Source: Paenibacillus sp. HGH0039 | Lineage (GTDB): Bacteria; Bacillota; Bacilli; Paenibacillales; NBRC-103111 | Assembly: GCF_000411255.1 (NCBI RefSeq) | Contig: NZ_KE150413.1 | Coordinates: 970,999 to 1,034,998, forward strand | Length of the DNA stretch: 64,000 nucleotides | Reading direction: 5' to 3' | Shown: in pieces, positions 17,435-25,355 of the stretch | How the letters are laid out: the number at the start of each line of letters is the position of its first letter | How positions within the stretch are numbered: the stretch's first letter is position 1 | Made by a program: the position numbers and the translations under genes | Notes under the pieces: generated by a model | The model's input: only the letters and a program-made list of their open reading frames with translations | Told to the model about the DNA's origin: nothing | The model's database searches: none

Positions 17435-18436
17435 ATGGAGCTGCTCAAACAGGAAACCGAGGACATTGTCAGTGTGAAACTGCCTGTCGGCAGTGTCCTG
17501 CAGTGGCTGAACGCCTACCTGATCCGTGGGGAAGACGGATACACGCTGCTCGATGCTGGAATGCCCGATGAAGAAACGTTCGGCTTGTGGCAGCAGGCCT
17601 GGAGACATCTGGGGATTTCTCCGCGGGATATCCGCTCCATTATTATCACTCATCATCATGTGGATCATTACGGGCTGGCCGCCAGGCTCCAGGATGTGAC
17701 GGGGGCTTCGGTGCGGATGACGGAAGCCTGCTTCCTTCAGGCCTCGCGGATTTGGTCGGCGGATTCCGTCTACGATGAAGAGGTACTGGAGCTTTTTACC
17801 CGGCACGGAGCCCCCGGGCATCTGCTTGAAGTTACGGCGCCTGAACTGAAGCATTACGTGAAGTCTATGACTGCCCACCCGGATACGGAGTTTATAAGGG
17901 CAGGCGATAAACTTGCGCTCGGTAAGTCGATCTTCGAAGCCGAGCTGGTGTCCGGTCACGCGGAAGGACATCTCTGTCTCTACGACAAACAAGAGCAGCT
18001 CGTTTTTTGCGGGGATCATGTGATTCCGAAAATGCTGCCGAACCTTAATTTCACGCTCGGATTTGACGAGAATCCGCTCAGCTCCTATTTCAGTTCGCTG
18101 AAGGAACATGCCGAACTGCCTGTCCGGAAGGCTTATCCGGGGCATATGATTCCTTTCCGTAAGTACAACGCCCGAGCGGCCGACATTGCGGCCCAGTACC
18201 GGCAGCGCATCGACGACATACTGGCCCGGATGGACAAGCCGATGACCGCCTTTGAATTGTGCTGTCTCGTGTTCTTTGTGCCGGTAAATGCGGAACAGCT
18301 CCGTTTTAAGCTGTTTGAAATGCTGGCCAGCCTGAATTATTTGCAGAGCCTGAACTTGATTGAAACAGCGGAAGCGGGAGCGGACGGGCGGCTTTATTAC
18401 AGACGTGCACCCGCACATGCAAATCGGAACCCATGA
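17435..18436 (+). CDS. metallo-beta-lactamase-fold hydrolase
   Basis: 333 residues. The metal site motif THHHVDHYG is at about residues 72-80. The further ligands are in SGHAEGHLCLY, FCGDHV and YPGHMIPF. Overall it resembles glyoxalase II-like or RNase Z-like hydrolases, with an extra C-terminal helical domain with winged-helix character (about 265-325). Thioesterase, lactonase or phosphodiesterase activity are all possible. In an ACP-based pathway, a thioesterase or lactonase role is attractive but unproven. It follows the aldehyde dehydrogenase by 40 bases. Confidence 0.82.
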   Translation: MELLKQETEDIVSVKLPVGSVLQWLNAYLIRGEDGYTLLDAGMPDEETFGLWQQAWRHLGISPRDIRSIIITHHHVDHYGLAARLQDVTGASVRMTEACFLQASRIWSADSVYDEEVLELFTRHGAPGHLLEVTAPELKHYVKSMTAHPDTEFIRAGDKLALGKSIFEAELVSGHAEGHLCLYDKQEQLVFCGDHVIPKMLPNLNFTLGFDENPLSSYFSSLKEHAELPVRKAYPGHMIPFRKYNARAADIAAQYRQRIDDILARMDKPMTAFELCCLVFFVPVNAEQLRFKLFEMLASLNYLQSLNLIETAEAGADGRLYYRRAPAHANRNP

Positions 18437-18450
18437 AAGGATGAGAACCT

Positions 18451-19248
18451 TTGGAAGCAAACAAAATAGTGGACTGGGCGCATCTGATCGGCGTAATAGC
18501 CGAAGCGGGCCTTACTTATGCCTCGGACAGCAACGATCTGAAAAGATACGGGGTTATTAAGGAAGCGGCGCAAGATATGCTTTCTCATTACAGAGAGCCG
18601 CATGAGGATCTCCCTCGCAGAGTTCCGAACGGAGAAAACAAAATTTATTTAACGTTTGACGACGGCCCCGATCCGGTTTATACTCCGCAGATCCTGGATC
18701 TTTTAAAGAAATACGGCATCACCTGTACGTTCTTTTTAATGGGGGAAAGGGTGCGGGAGCACCCGCACATCGTCAAGCGGATACTGGATGAAGGGCATGC
18801 GATCGGCAATCATACCTACACCCATCCTTACATGGTCCTTCTTAATGAGAAAGAGTTGAACGAGGAGCTGTCCCGGACGGATGAAGCCATGCGGGATGCC
18901 GTCGGTTTTGCGCCCGTTCTTTTCCGCCCTCCGTACGGCCTGTTGAATCAAGGGGACATCGATCTGGTCCGGGCCCGGGGGTATGAAATTATGATGTGGT
19001 CGGAGGAATTCGAAATGTTCGACTGGTCTTTCCCCGGCGTTGACAACATGGTGCGCCTCATTGAGGAAAAGACAGAGGCCGGTAGTATTATTCTGCTCCA
19101 TGACGGAGGAGGAAACCGGGAAGAAACCGTCCGCACGGTGGAGAAAGTCGTTCCTCTACTGCTCGAGCGAGGCTTTCACTTTGCCTCAGACTACCTGGAG
19201 CAGAGCCGGAATGAACATGGGCACGAAGCGGCAGGAACGGCCCGGTAA
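18451..19248 (+). CDS. NodB-type polysaccharide deacetylase
   Basis: 265 residues from a TTG start, 15 bases after the MBL gene. Carbohydrate esterase 4 motifs are in order: LTFDDGPD (motif 1), GNHTYTHPYM (motif 2 metal His pair), FRPPYG (motif 3), and LLHDGGG (motif 5). No signal peptide is seen; most family members act outside on chitin or peptidoglycan, so an intracellular enzyme fits de-N-acetylation of a soluble amino sugar intermediate, as in some aminoglycoside-like pathways. It is the last gene of the co-directional set, convergent with bluB. Confidence 0.87.
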   Translation: MEANKIVDWAHLIGVIAEAGLTYASDSNDLKRYGVIKEAAQDMLSHYREPHEDLPRRVPNGENKIYLTFDDGPDPVYTPQILDLLKKYGITCTFFLMGERVREHPHIVKRILDEGHAIGNHTYTHPYMVLLNEKELNEELSRTDEAMRDAVGFAPVLFRPPYGLLNQGDIDLVRARGYEIMMWSEEFEMFDWSFPGVDNMVRLIEEKTEAGSIILLHDGGGNREETVRTVEKVVPLLLERGFHFASDYLEQSRNEHGHEAAGTAR

Positions 19249-19356
19249 ATCGGACGTAGAGGATCGGGAAGAAGCTTTTGCAGGTGAAGGTGAATCACAT
19301 GTGCAGCCGTGCCTGCCCGACGAACTCGCACCGCTGCAACCGCGGGCCGCGACGCC

Positions 19357-19398
19357 GCAAAAAACAAGGGAGCATTCCAATCGGAATACTCCCTTGTT
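19357..19398 (-). terminator. intrinsic terminator of bluB
   Basis: On the minus strand a long stem formed by 19363-19372 and 19389-19398 (AACAAGGGAG with CTCCCTTGTT), extended by an inner stem, is followed by six Ts. It begins directly at the bluB stop codon. On the plus strand the T tract is missing, so it may stop the cluster transcript less well. Confidence 0.85.
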
Positions 19399-20045
19399 CA
19401 GTTTCCGCGCTGCCCCCACGTTTCGCGGTAAATCAGGCCATCCAGCGCCCGGCGTTTCTCCCAGTTTGCCGTTTCGAGAATCGGCTGGGCGGGATAGTGG
19501 TCCGTGTAGCCGATGGAGATTAGAGCGAGCGGATCGATATGCGGCGGAATCGCCAGAATATCGCGGATATCGTTCTTCTTGTAGAAGCTGACCCAGCCGG
19601 CTGCCAGACCTTCCGCGCAGGCTGCGAGCCACAGGTTCTGGATAGCACACGCGACGGACATCATATCCGTTTCCGGGATAGAGTTGCGTCCCAGAACGTG
19701 GGAACCTCCGCGCGTCGGGTCGCAGGTGATGCACACCGTCAGCGGCGCCTGCTTCAGACCTTCGATTTTCAGATTCAGAAATTGATCCTGGCGCTCCCCT
19801 TCGTAATGAATAGCCAGCGCCCTTCTTTCTTTGTCGGCCGCCCAGGCGAGCCGTTCCTTGATTTCATCCGACGTCACCAGGATAAAGTTCCAGGGCTGCA
19901 TAAACCCTACGGAAGGGGCATGATGGGCGGCTTCCAACAGCTTGATAACGGTTTCATCGGAAATAGGATCGCTGCGAAAAGTACGGACGTCCCGCCGGGT
20001 ATACATAATTTTATAAAGCGCTTCTCTTTCTTCACTGCTGAACAT
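19398..20045 (-). CDS. bluB: 5,6-dimethylbenzimidazole synthase
   Basis: 215 residues, in the BluB branch of the nitroreductase fold. The N-terminal motif RRDVRTFRSDPIS, followed by LLEAAHHAPSVGFMQPWNFI, is characteristic of BluB and includes the Asp of RRDVR used in flavin cleavage. The C-terminal IGYTDHYPAQP also fits. The enzyme destroys reduced FMN with O2 to make the lower ligand base of vitamin B12. The start ATG follows GGAGGTG. It is convergent with the biosynthetic cluster and divergent from the glp-type operon. No cobalamin riboswitch is obvious upstream. Family is well supported. Confidence 0.88.
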   Translation of the reverse strand: MFSSEEREALYKIMYTRRDVRTFRSDPISDETVIKLLEAAHHAPSVGFMQPWNFILVTSDEIKERLAWAADKERRALAIHYEGERQDQFLNLKIEGLKQAPLTVCITCDPTRGGSHVLGRNSIPETDMMSVACAIQNLWLAACAEGLAAGWVSFYKKNDIRDILAIPPHIDPLALISIGYTDHYPAQPILETANWEKRRALDGLIYRETWGQRGN

Positions 20046-20158
20046 GTCTGTTCACCTCCATCTCCATTATATGCTTTTTTATATCGGATTGGTTTGGTTA
20101 AAAAAGAGAAGAGAAGTAAATCTCCTTCCTATTATGAATTTTTTTTGACAAAAATCTC

Positions 20159-20187
20159 TTGCCAATGGAACCGCTTCCGTGTAAGAT
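20159..20187 (+). promoter_or_regulatory. sigma-A type promoter of the glp-type operon
   Basis: TTGCCA (20159-20164), a 17-base spacer, then TAAGAT (20182-20187). It lies about 30 bases upstream of the first putative antiterminator element. An alternative -35 TTGACA at 20145 has no well-spaced -10. Confidence 0.5.
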
Positions 20188-20216
20188 GGAGACAACTATC
20201 ATACCTGATCCAACGA

Positions 20217-20290
20217 CGGCTAGAGATAATGAGAAGCCTTCATGCATACTCCTTTTCGGAGGTGTTTTTATGCTGGAGGCTTCTTTTTCT
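20217..20290 (+). promoter_or_regulatory. leader antiterminator/terminator element, copy 1
   Basis: The conserved core (20217-20238) reads CGGCTAGAGA, two variable bases, then ATGAGAAGCC. Its ends GGCT and AGCC can pair to form a small hairpin. The same AGAAGCC is also the first arm of a long terminator hairpin ending in AGGCTTCT (20277-20284), followed by T-rich sequence. The two structures are mutually exclusive, which is the layout of protein-dependent antitermination. Because the operon ends with GlpP, a glycerol-3-phosphate-responsive antiterminator, GlpP is the likely ligand-sensing protein. The element is repeated at 21764. Confidence 0.7.
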
Positions 20291-20423
20291 TATGCCTATT
20301 TATAGAAAGGAGAGATCGCGTCCGGGATACCGCAAAGAAATGAATGCGTTTTCAAAAAAGGTGAAAGTTCACTCAAACCGGCACAGACTTACACATTTTA
20401 ACGAATTTCAGGGGGGAACGTTC

Positions 20424-21740
20424 TTGAAAAAACTAATGGTCCTTATGATCGCGCTAGCCATGCTTCTTTCAGCTTGCGGAGGAGGAGGCGGAAGTACGGC
20501 GTCTACAGACAATAAAGGTTCCGTCGGAGACAGCGGCAAACCCGTCGAGCTTCAATTTTACTTCCCGGTTGCGGTAGGCGGACCGATTACGAAAATCATC
20601 GATGGGCTTGCCCAAGATTTTGAGAAGGAAAACAAGGACATCAAGATCAAGCCGGTTTACGGCGGCAGTTACCAGGATACGATGACGAAGGTCGCTACGG
20701 CGGTTCAGGGCAACAACTCCCCGGATATGGCGGTTCTGCTGTCCACGGATCTGTACACGCTGCTTTCGATGAAAGCCATTGAGGATCTCACTCCGCGGTT
20801 CTCGAAAGACTATTTCGGCAACTTCTATGAAGCGTTCCTTGGCAACACGAAGTCCGGCGACACCGTTTGGAGCGTTCCGTTCCAGCGCAGTACGATCGTG
20901 CTTTACTACAACAAGGATATGTTCAAAGAAGCGGGGCTGGACCCGGAAAAAGCGCCGAAAAACTGGACGGAGCTCCGGGAGGCAGCGGCTAAGCTGACGA
21001 AAAAGGACGCATCCGGCAAAGTGTCGCAGTGGGGGATCGAAATCCCGAGCACCGGCTATCAATACTGGATGCTGCAAGCGCTCTCATTGCAGTCCGGCGA
21101 CAACATTATGTCGAACGACGGCAAACAGGTATTTTTCAACAAGCCGCACGTGGAAGAAGCCCTTCAATTCTATATGGACCTGGGGCAGAAGGATAACGTG
21201 ATGCCTAACGGAGCGATCGAGTGGGCGACCGTGCCTTCCGATTTTATCAGCGGCAAAACGGCCATGATGTTCCATACGACGGGCAACCTGACGAAAGTCA
21301 AAACCGATGCGAAATTCAACTTCGGCGTCGCTTTCCTGCCGGCCAACAAACAGTTCGGTTCTCCAACCGGAGGCGGCAACCTGTACGTGTTCAAAAACAT
21401 CCCGGAGGAGCGCAAAAAAGCGGCCGTCAAATTCATCGAATTCCTGACGAAGCCGGAGCGCGTGGCTCAGTGGTCGATCGACACCGGATATGTCGGCACG
21501 ACGAAAGCCGCTTACGAAACCGATCAGCTGAAAAAGTACATCGAATCGTTCCCGCAGGCCAAAGTGGCCAGAGATCAGCTGGAGTACGCGAACAGTGAGC
21601 TTTCCACGTACCAGAACGGCCAGATAACCAAGCTGTTTAACGACAATATTCAGGCGGCGCTGCTCGGCAAGATGACGGCGAAAGAAGCTTTGCAGAAATC
21701 GCAAGAAGCGGCCGACGGCATTCTTAAGAATTTTAAATAA
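20424..21740 (+). CDS. ABC transporter substrate-binding lipoprotein, UgpB-like
   Basis: 438 residues from a TTG start 7 bases after AGGGGGG. The signal peptide ends in the lipobox LLSAC with Cys18, followed by a Gly/Ser-rich linker. The mature part is a family 1 (carbohydrate/glycerol-3-phosphate) binding protein (DFEKENKDIKIKPVYGGSYQDTMTKV, VPFQRSTIVLYYNKDMFKEAGLDPEKAP). It begins the six-gene operon. UgpB-type proteins bind sn-glycerol-3-phosphate or glycerophosphodiesters, and the downstream GlpP supports that substrate class. A longer open frame upstream is not the real start because it lacks a signal peptide and ribosome site. Confidence 0.88.
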   Translation: MKKLMVLMIALAMLLSACGGGGGSTASTDNKGSVGDSGKPVELQFYFPVAVGGPITKIIDGLAQDFEKENKDIKIKPVYGGSYQDTMTKVATAVQGNNSPDMAVLLSTDLYTLLSMKAIEDLTPRFSKDYFGNFYEAFLGNTKSGDTVWSVPFQRSTIVLYYNKDMFKEAGLDPEKAPKNWTELREAAAKLTKKDASGKVSQWGIEIPSTGYQYWMLQALSLQSGDNIMSNDGKQVFFNKPHVEEALQFYMDLGQKDNVMPNGAIEWATVPSDFISGKTAMMFHTTGNLTKVKTDAKFNFGVAFLPANKQFGSPTGGGNLYVFKNIPEERKKAAVKFIEFLTKPERVAQWSIDTGYVGTTKAAYETDQLKKYIESFPQAKVARDQLEYANSELSTYQNGQITKLFNDNIQAALLGKMTAKEALQKSQEAADGILKNFK

Positions 21741-21763
21741 CTTTAACTAACTTAAAACATGTT

Positions 21764-21850
21764 CGGCTAGAGACGATGAGAAGCCGCAGTTGCGTTACGG
21801 GATCCTTCTTTCTCTGCGGGATCGCCTAATGCGACCTGCGGCTTCCTGTC
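21764..21850 (+). promoter_or_regulatory. leader antiterminator/terminator element, copy 2
   Basis: The core at 21764-21785 is identical to copy 1 (20217-20238) except for two bases in the loop. GAAGCCGCAG (21780-21789) pairs with CTGCGGCTTC (21836-21845) to give a terminator-like hairpin, with a modest T-rich tail. The alternative small hairpin CGGCT/AGCCG (21764-21768, 21781-21785) uses the same first arm. It lies between the binding-protein and permease genes, so permease expression could be tuned separately. Confidence 0.65.
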
Positions 21851-21892
21851 GTTTTCGACCAACCTCTCCATGTGAAGAAACGGGTGATTTGA

Positions 21893-22789
21893 TTGGCTCA
21901 ACGAACCGCAACCATCAAGAGCAAATTCAACTGGAAAGAGAATGCGTTCGCTTACGCGCTCCTTCTGCCTTCTCTGATTTTCCTGGCCTTGTTCACGTTT
22001 TACCCGACGCTCAAGTCGATCTATCTCAGCTTCTACAGCTCCAACTTCGAAAGCAGCACGTTTGTCGGGCTCGATCAATATAAATCCGTCCTGCAGGATG
22101 AAGTGTTCCGCAAAGTCATTAAGAACAACATTCTTCTGGCGGTCGGCACGGTTCCGACGAGTATTTTTCTCGCCATCTACATGGCCATCTGGGTGAATAA
22201 CAAGCTGAAGGGCAACGGGCTGCTCCGTGCCGCCTTTTTCTATCCGACCATCATTCCGATGATTGCCATCGCCAACGTCTGGCTGTTCATTTATACGCCG
22301 GATTACGGGCTTTTGGACAAATTTCTCGGTGTATTCGGCATCGAGAGCCCCAACTGGCTCGGCAGTCCTGAGTGGGTCATGTACGCCATGATGTTTATGG
22401 TCATCTGGAAGGAAGCCGGGTATTTCATGATTTTTTACCTGGCGGGGCTGCAAAGTCTGCCTAAGGAAGTGTACGAAGCCGCCAAGATGGAAGGCGCGAG
22501 CCCTTTTCAGGTGTTCCGCAAAATTACGTTTCCGCTGCTGATGCCTACCACGACGTTCGTTTTTATCATCGCGGTGACGAATTCCTTCAAACTGGTGGAC
22601 CATCTGTACATTATGACCAAGGGCGGTCCGGACAACGGGAGCAACCTGCTGCTTTATCACATTTACGAAACGGCGTTCAGCTTCTGGGACATGGGCAAAG
22701 CTTCCGTGCTGACGGTCATCCTGCTCGTCATTCTGCTTGCCGTATCCATTTTCAACTACGCTTACCTCGATAAAAAAATCCATTACTAG
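21893..22789 (+). CDS. ABC sugar/glycerol-3-phosphate permease, UgpA-like
   Basis: 298 residues from a TTG start near GGTGA. Six membrane helices are visible, with the ATPase-contact EAA loop EVYEAAKMEGASPFQVFRKITFPLL at about residues 195-220. It belongs to the MalF/UgpA branch. The second leader element lies immediately upstream. Partner permease is 21 bases downstream. Confidence 0.9.
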   Translation: MAQRTATIKSKFNWKENAFAYALLLPSLIFLALFTFYPTLKSIYLSFYSSNFESSTFVGLDQYKSVLQDEVFRKVIKNNILLAVGTVPTSIFLAIYMAIWVNNKLKGNGLLRAAFFYPTIIPMIAIANVWLFIYTPDYGLLDKFLGVFGIESPNWLGSPEWVMYAMMFMVIWKEAGYFMIFYLAGLQSLPKEVYEAAKMEGASPFQVFRKITFPLLMPTTTFVFIIAVTNSFKLVDHLYIMTKGGPDNGSNLLLYHIYETAFSFWDMGKASVLTVILLVILLAVSIFNYAYLDKKIHY

Positions 22790-22810
22790 GAGAAAGGAGA
22801 GGCACCCTTT

Positions 22811-23623
22811 ATGCATCAAGTCATCAACCGGACGATTGTTATTCTGCTTGCCATCGCCTTCCTGATCCCTCTGGTATGGACGGTGTTCACTTCCTTCACG
22901 CCTTCGGAAGAAATCATTACAAGGGCCAATCCGTTTGCGATTGAAAATCCGACCTTTATAAACTACATCAACGCGTGGAAAACGATTCCGTTCCTCCAGT
23001 ATTACTGGAATACGATCGTCATTGTCGTCGGCATCCTGGCCGTTCAGCTCTTTACGGTCACGCTGGCCGCCTATGCGTTTGCCCGGTTGAATTTTGTCGG
23101 CTCGGGTATTCTGTTCATCATCTTCCTGACGCAGATCATGATTCCGCCGGACATTCTGATCTACCCGAACTACACGATCATGAAAGAGCTGAACCTTGTC
23201 GACACGAAGCTGGCGATCATGCTGCCGTATTGGGCCTCCTCGTTCGGGGTGTTCCAGCTGCGCCAGACGTTCAAGCAGATTCCGCTCGATCTGGACGAAG
23301 CGGCACGCATGGACGGCTGCAAATGGTGGCAGACGCTCTGGTATGTGTACCTGCCCGCCGCCAAACCGACTTACATTGCGTTCGGCCTCATTTCCGTGAG
23401 CACCCACTGGAGCAATTTCATGTGGCCGCTCGTCGTTACGAACTCCGTCGAATCCCGTCCGCTTACCGTAGGGATCGCGATTTTCGCCCAGTCGTTTGAA
23501 ACCGGCGCCCAATGGGGGACGGTAACGGCGGCGACGTTGATGGTTATCCTGCCTCTGCTCATCGGGTTCTTCGTGTTCCAGAGACAATTCGTCGACAGCT
23601 TTATGCACTCCGGTATCAAGTAG
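22811..23623 (+). CDS. ABC sugar/glycerol-3-phosphate permease, UgpE-like
   Basis: 270 residues, six helices, EAA loop LDEAARMDGCKWWQTLWYVYLP. MalG/UgpE branch; start ATG after AGGAGAAAGGAGAGG. It pairs with the preceding permease. No ATP-binding subunit follows, so the system must borrow a shared ATPase (MsmX or UgpC type) encoded elsewhere. Confidence 0.9.
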   Translation: MHQVINRTIVILLAIAFLIPLVWTVFTSFTPSEEIITRANPFAIENPTFINYINAWKTIPFLQYYWNTIVIVVGILAVQLFTVTLAAYAFARLNFVGSGILFIIFLTQIMIPPDILIYPNYTIMKELNLVDTKLAIMLPYWASSFGVFQLRQTFKQIPLDLDEAARMDGCKWWQTLWYVYLPAAKPTYIAFGLISVSTHWSNFMWPLVVTNSVESRPLTVGIAIFAQSFETGAQWGTVTAATLMVILPLLIGFFVFQRQFVDSFMHSGIK

Positions 23624-23636
23624 GGGGCGCGCAGAC

Positions 23637-24386
23637 ATGGAATTGATTTTAATGGGAACGGCGTGTGCCTCTTCGGGCAGGGACAGAGACAATACGTATC
23701 TGCTTGTGCGCGATACGTCCGGAAGCACGCTTATAGACATCGGAGGCAACCCGCTCGGGAAGCTGAAAACACTCGGACTTTCGACGCACGAAGTCAAGCG
23801 GGTGGTGTTTACACATGTTCATATCGACCATATTTACGGTCTGCCCTCCCTGCTGTGGGGGATGTGGATCGACGGCCGGGAAGACCCGCTGGAAATTTAC
23901 TGTGACGAGTCGGAGAAAGAATGGCTGCAAAACTGGCTGGAACTGATGAAATTGACGAAATGGCCCATCGCTTTCGAGATTTCGGTCCAATCGTTCCAGT
24001 GGGAGAAGCCTGCGCTTCTATGGAAAGAAGGCGAAACGGCTCTGTCGGTTTTTCCGAGCAGGCACGGCGTTGCGGCCGTCGGCATCCAGGTGGAATGCGG
24101 CGGGACGGTATTCGTTTATTCGACGGATACGATGCCGAACCCGCTCATTCGGGACATGGACCGGATCGACCTGCTTGTCCATGAATCGACGACGGCGGAG
24201 AGAAGTCTGGCGATGCACAGCACTTTGCGGGACATTGCCGGCTACTACGACTGGAGCAAAATCGGCCGGGGCATACTCGTGCACCTGACGGACGACGAGC
24301 CTTACGAAGATTTGCTGAAGGAAATACCGGAGCCGGTTTCTTCCAAAATTTCTTTGGGCCGGGAACTGGAAAGAATCCCTCTGTAA
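23637..24386 (+). CDS. RNase Z-like metallo-beta-lactamase-fold hydrolase
   Basis: 249 residues, 13 bases after the permease. The metal motif THVHIDHIYG has the HxHxDH pattern of phosphodiesterase-like members. Further ligands are probably in FPSRHGV, YSTDTM and LVHESTT. This subgroup includes tRNase Z and cyclic-nucleotide or phosphonate-ester phosphodiesterases. Within an import operon for glycerophospho-compounds it may hydrolyse a phosphodiester taken up by the transporter. Substrate is inferred. Confidence 0.82.
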   Translation: MELILMGTACASSGRDRDNTYLLVRDTSGSTLIDIGGNPLGKLKTLGLSTHEVKRVVFTHVHIDHIYGLPSLLWGMWIDGREDPLEIYCDESEKEWLQNWLELMKLTKWPIAFEISVQSFQWEKPALLWKEGETALSVFPSRHGVAAVGIQVECGGTVFVYSTDTMPNPLIRDMDRIDLLVHESTTAERSLAMHSTLRDIAGYYDWSKIGRGILVHLTDDEPYEDLLKEIPEPVSSKISLGRELERIPL

Positions 24387-24420
24387 GAAAAAGCAAAACC
24401 GAGAGAAAGGGAGTGAAGAG

Positions 24421-25212
24421 ATGGATCATTATGCGGGGTACATATTTGATTTGGACGGAACGATTTACTTGGGCGATCATGCGATCGAAGGAGCGGTGGA
24501 AACGATCCATCATCTGCAGTCCAAAGGAAAGAAACTTTTGTTCTTGACGAACAAGACGATCGAATCCCGTGAAAATTACGTTAAAAAGCTCGACAAATTC
24601 GGCGTGAAGATCGGCATGGAACAGATGCTGAATCCCGCGCTCGTCACGATCCGTTATTTGCAGAATCACTATCCGGGCGAAAAGGTATACGTCATCGGAG
24701 AGCCGATTCTAAAGGAAGAATTTCTGGAAAACGGCATCCGGTTCGCGGACACGCCGGAGGAAACCGGTGTCGTCGTCATTTCCTGGGACCGCGATTTCCA
24801 TTACAACCATCTGGATTTCGCCTACCAGGCGATCAAGCATGGAGCCGAGGCAATCGCGACCCATCCCGACAGAACGTGCCCGATGCCGGGCGGAGACGTT
24901 CCCGACTGCGGAGGAATGATCGGCGCTATCGAAGGTACAACCGGCAAAAAGGTCACCCGGATTATGGGCAAGCCTTCCGTAATGACGGCGCTGGCCGCAC
25001 TCGATATTTTGCAAGTGGAAGCCAAAGACTGCCTGATGACCGGGGACCGTCTGGAGACGGACATCCGGATGGGAGCCGAGGCGGGAATGAGCACCGCGCT
25101 TGTCCTCACGGGCATTACGAGCGAAGCGGATATCGCGTCGGCCGAGTTTAAACCGACCTATGTGGTGCCTTCCGTTCATGCCATTGTGAAACAGGGCTGT
25201 TCTTCCCAGTAA
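24421..25212 (+). CDS. HAD-superfamily phosphatase, NagD/AraL type
   Basis: 263 residues. HAD motif I FDLDGTIYLG with both Asp, motif II LFLTNKT, a C2 cap, Lys in motif III (GKPSV) and motif IV GDRLETDIRMG. The group contains broad sugar-phosphate and glycerol-phosphate phosphatases. It follows the MBL-fold gene by 34 bases with its own GAAAGGGAG. Together, the MBL phosphodiesterase and this phosphatase could release phosphate from imported esters. Confidence 0.87.
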   Translation: MDHYAGYIFDLDGTIYLGDHAIEGAVETIHHLQSKGKKLLFLTNKTIESRENYVKKLDKFGVKIGMEQMLNPALVTIRYLQNHYPGEKVYVIGEPILKEEFLENGIRFADTPEETGVVVISWDRDFHYNHLDFAYQAIKHGAEAIATHPDRTCPMPGGDVPDCGGMIGAIEGTTGKKVTRIMGKPSVMTALAALDILQVEAKDCLMTGDRLETDIRMGAEAGMSTALVLTGITSEADIASAEFKPTYVVPSVHAIVKQGCSSQ

Positions 25213-25355
25213 CCTGCCGCTACGAGGCGCAAGATACAGCTTAGAGGCAGCCAGCGAAATGCAGCATGGTTACCTGCATAAAGGGACTGAAGGTGCTGAA
25301 CGTTTGATTGGACCGGAGACCTGGAGAATGTTTAATCAACGATGAGGTGATGAGG

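Noticed and set aside
19398-20045. generic nitroreductase call for the gene at 19398
   Set aside because: The RRDVRTFR and HAPSVGFMQPW motifs are specific to BluB rather than to NfsB-like nitroreductases.
20161-20423. translation of the long frame starting at 19539 as an extended binding protein
   Set aside because: The lipobox signal peptide and ribosome site place the start at 20424; the upstream part crosses a terminator and the opposite-strand bluB gene.
21767-23797. 676-codon minus-strand frame across the permease genes
   Set aside because: Antisense shadow of two permeases with EAA loops; composition full of Arg, Gln, His and no recognisable domain.
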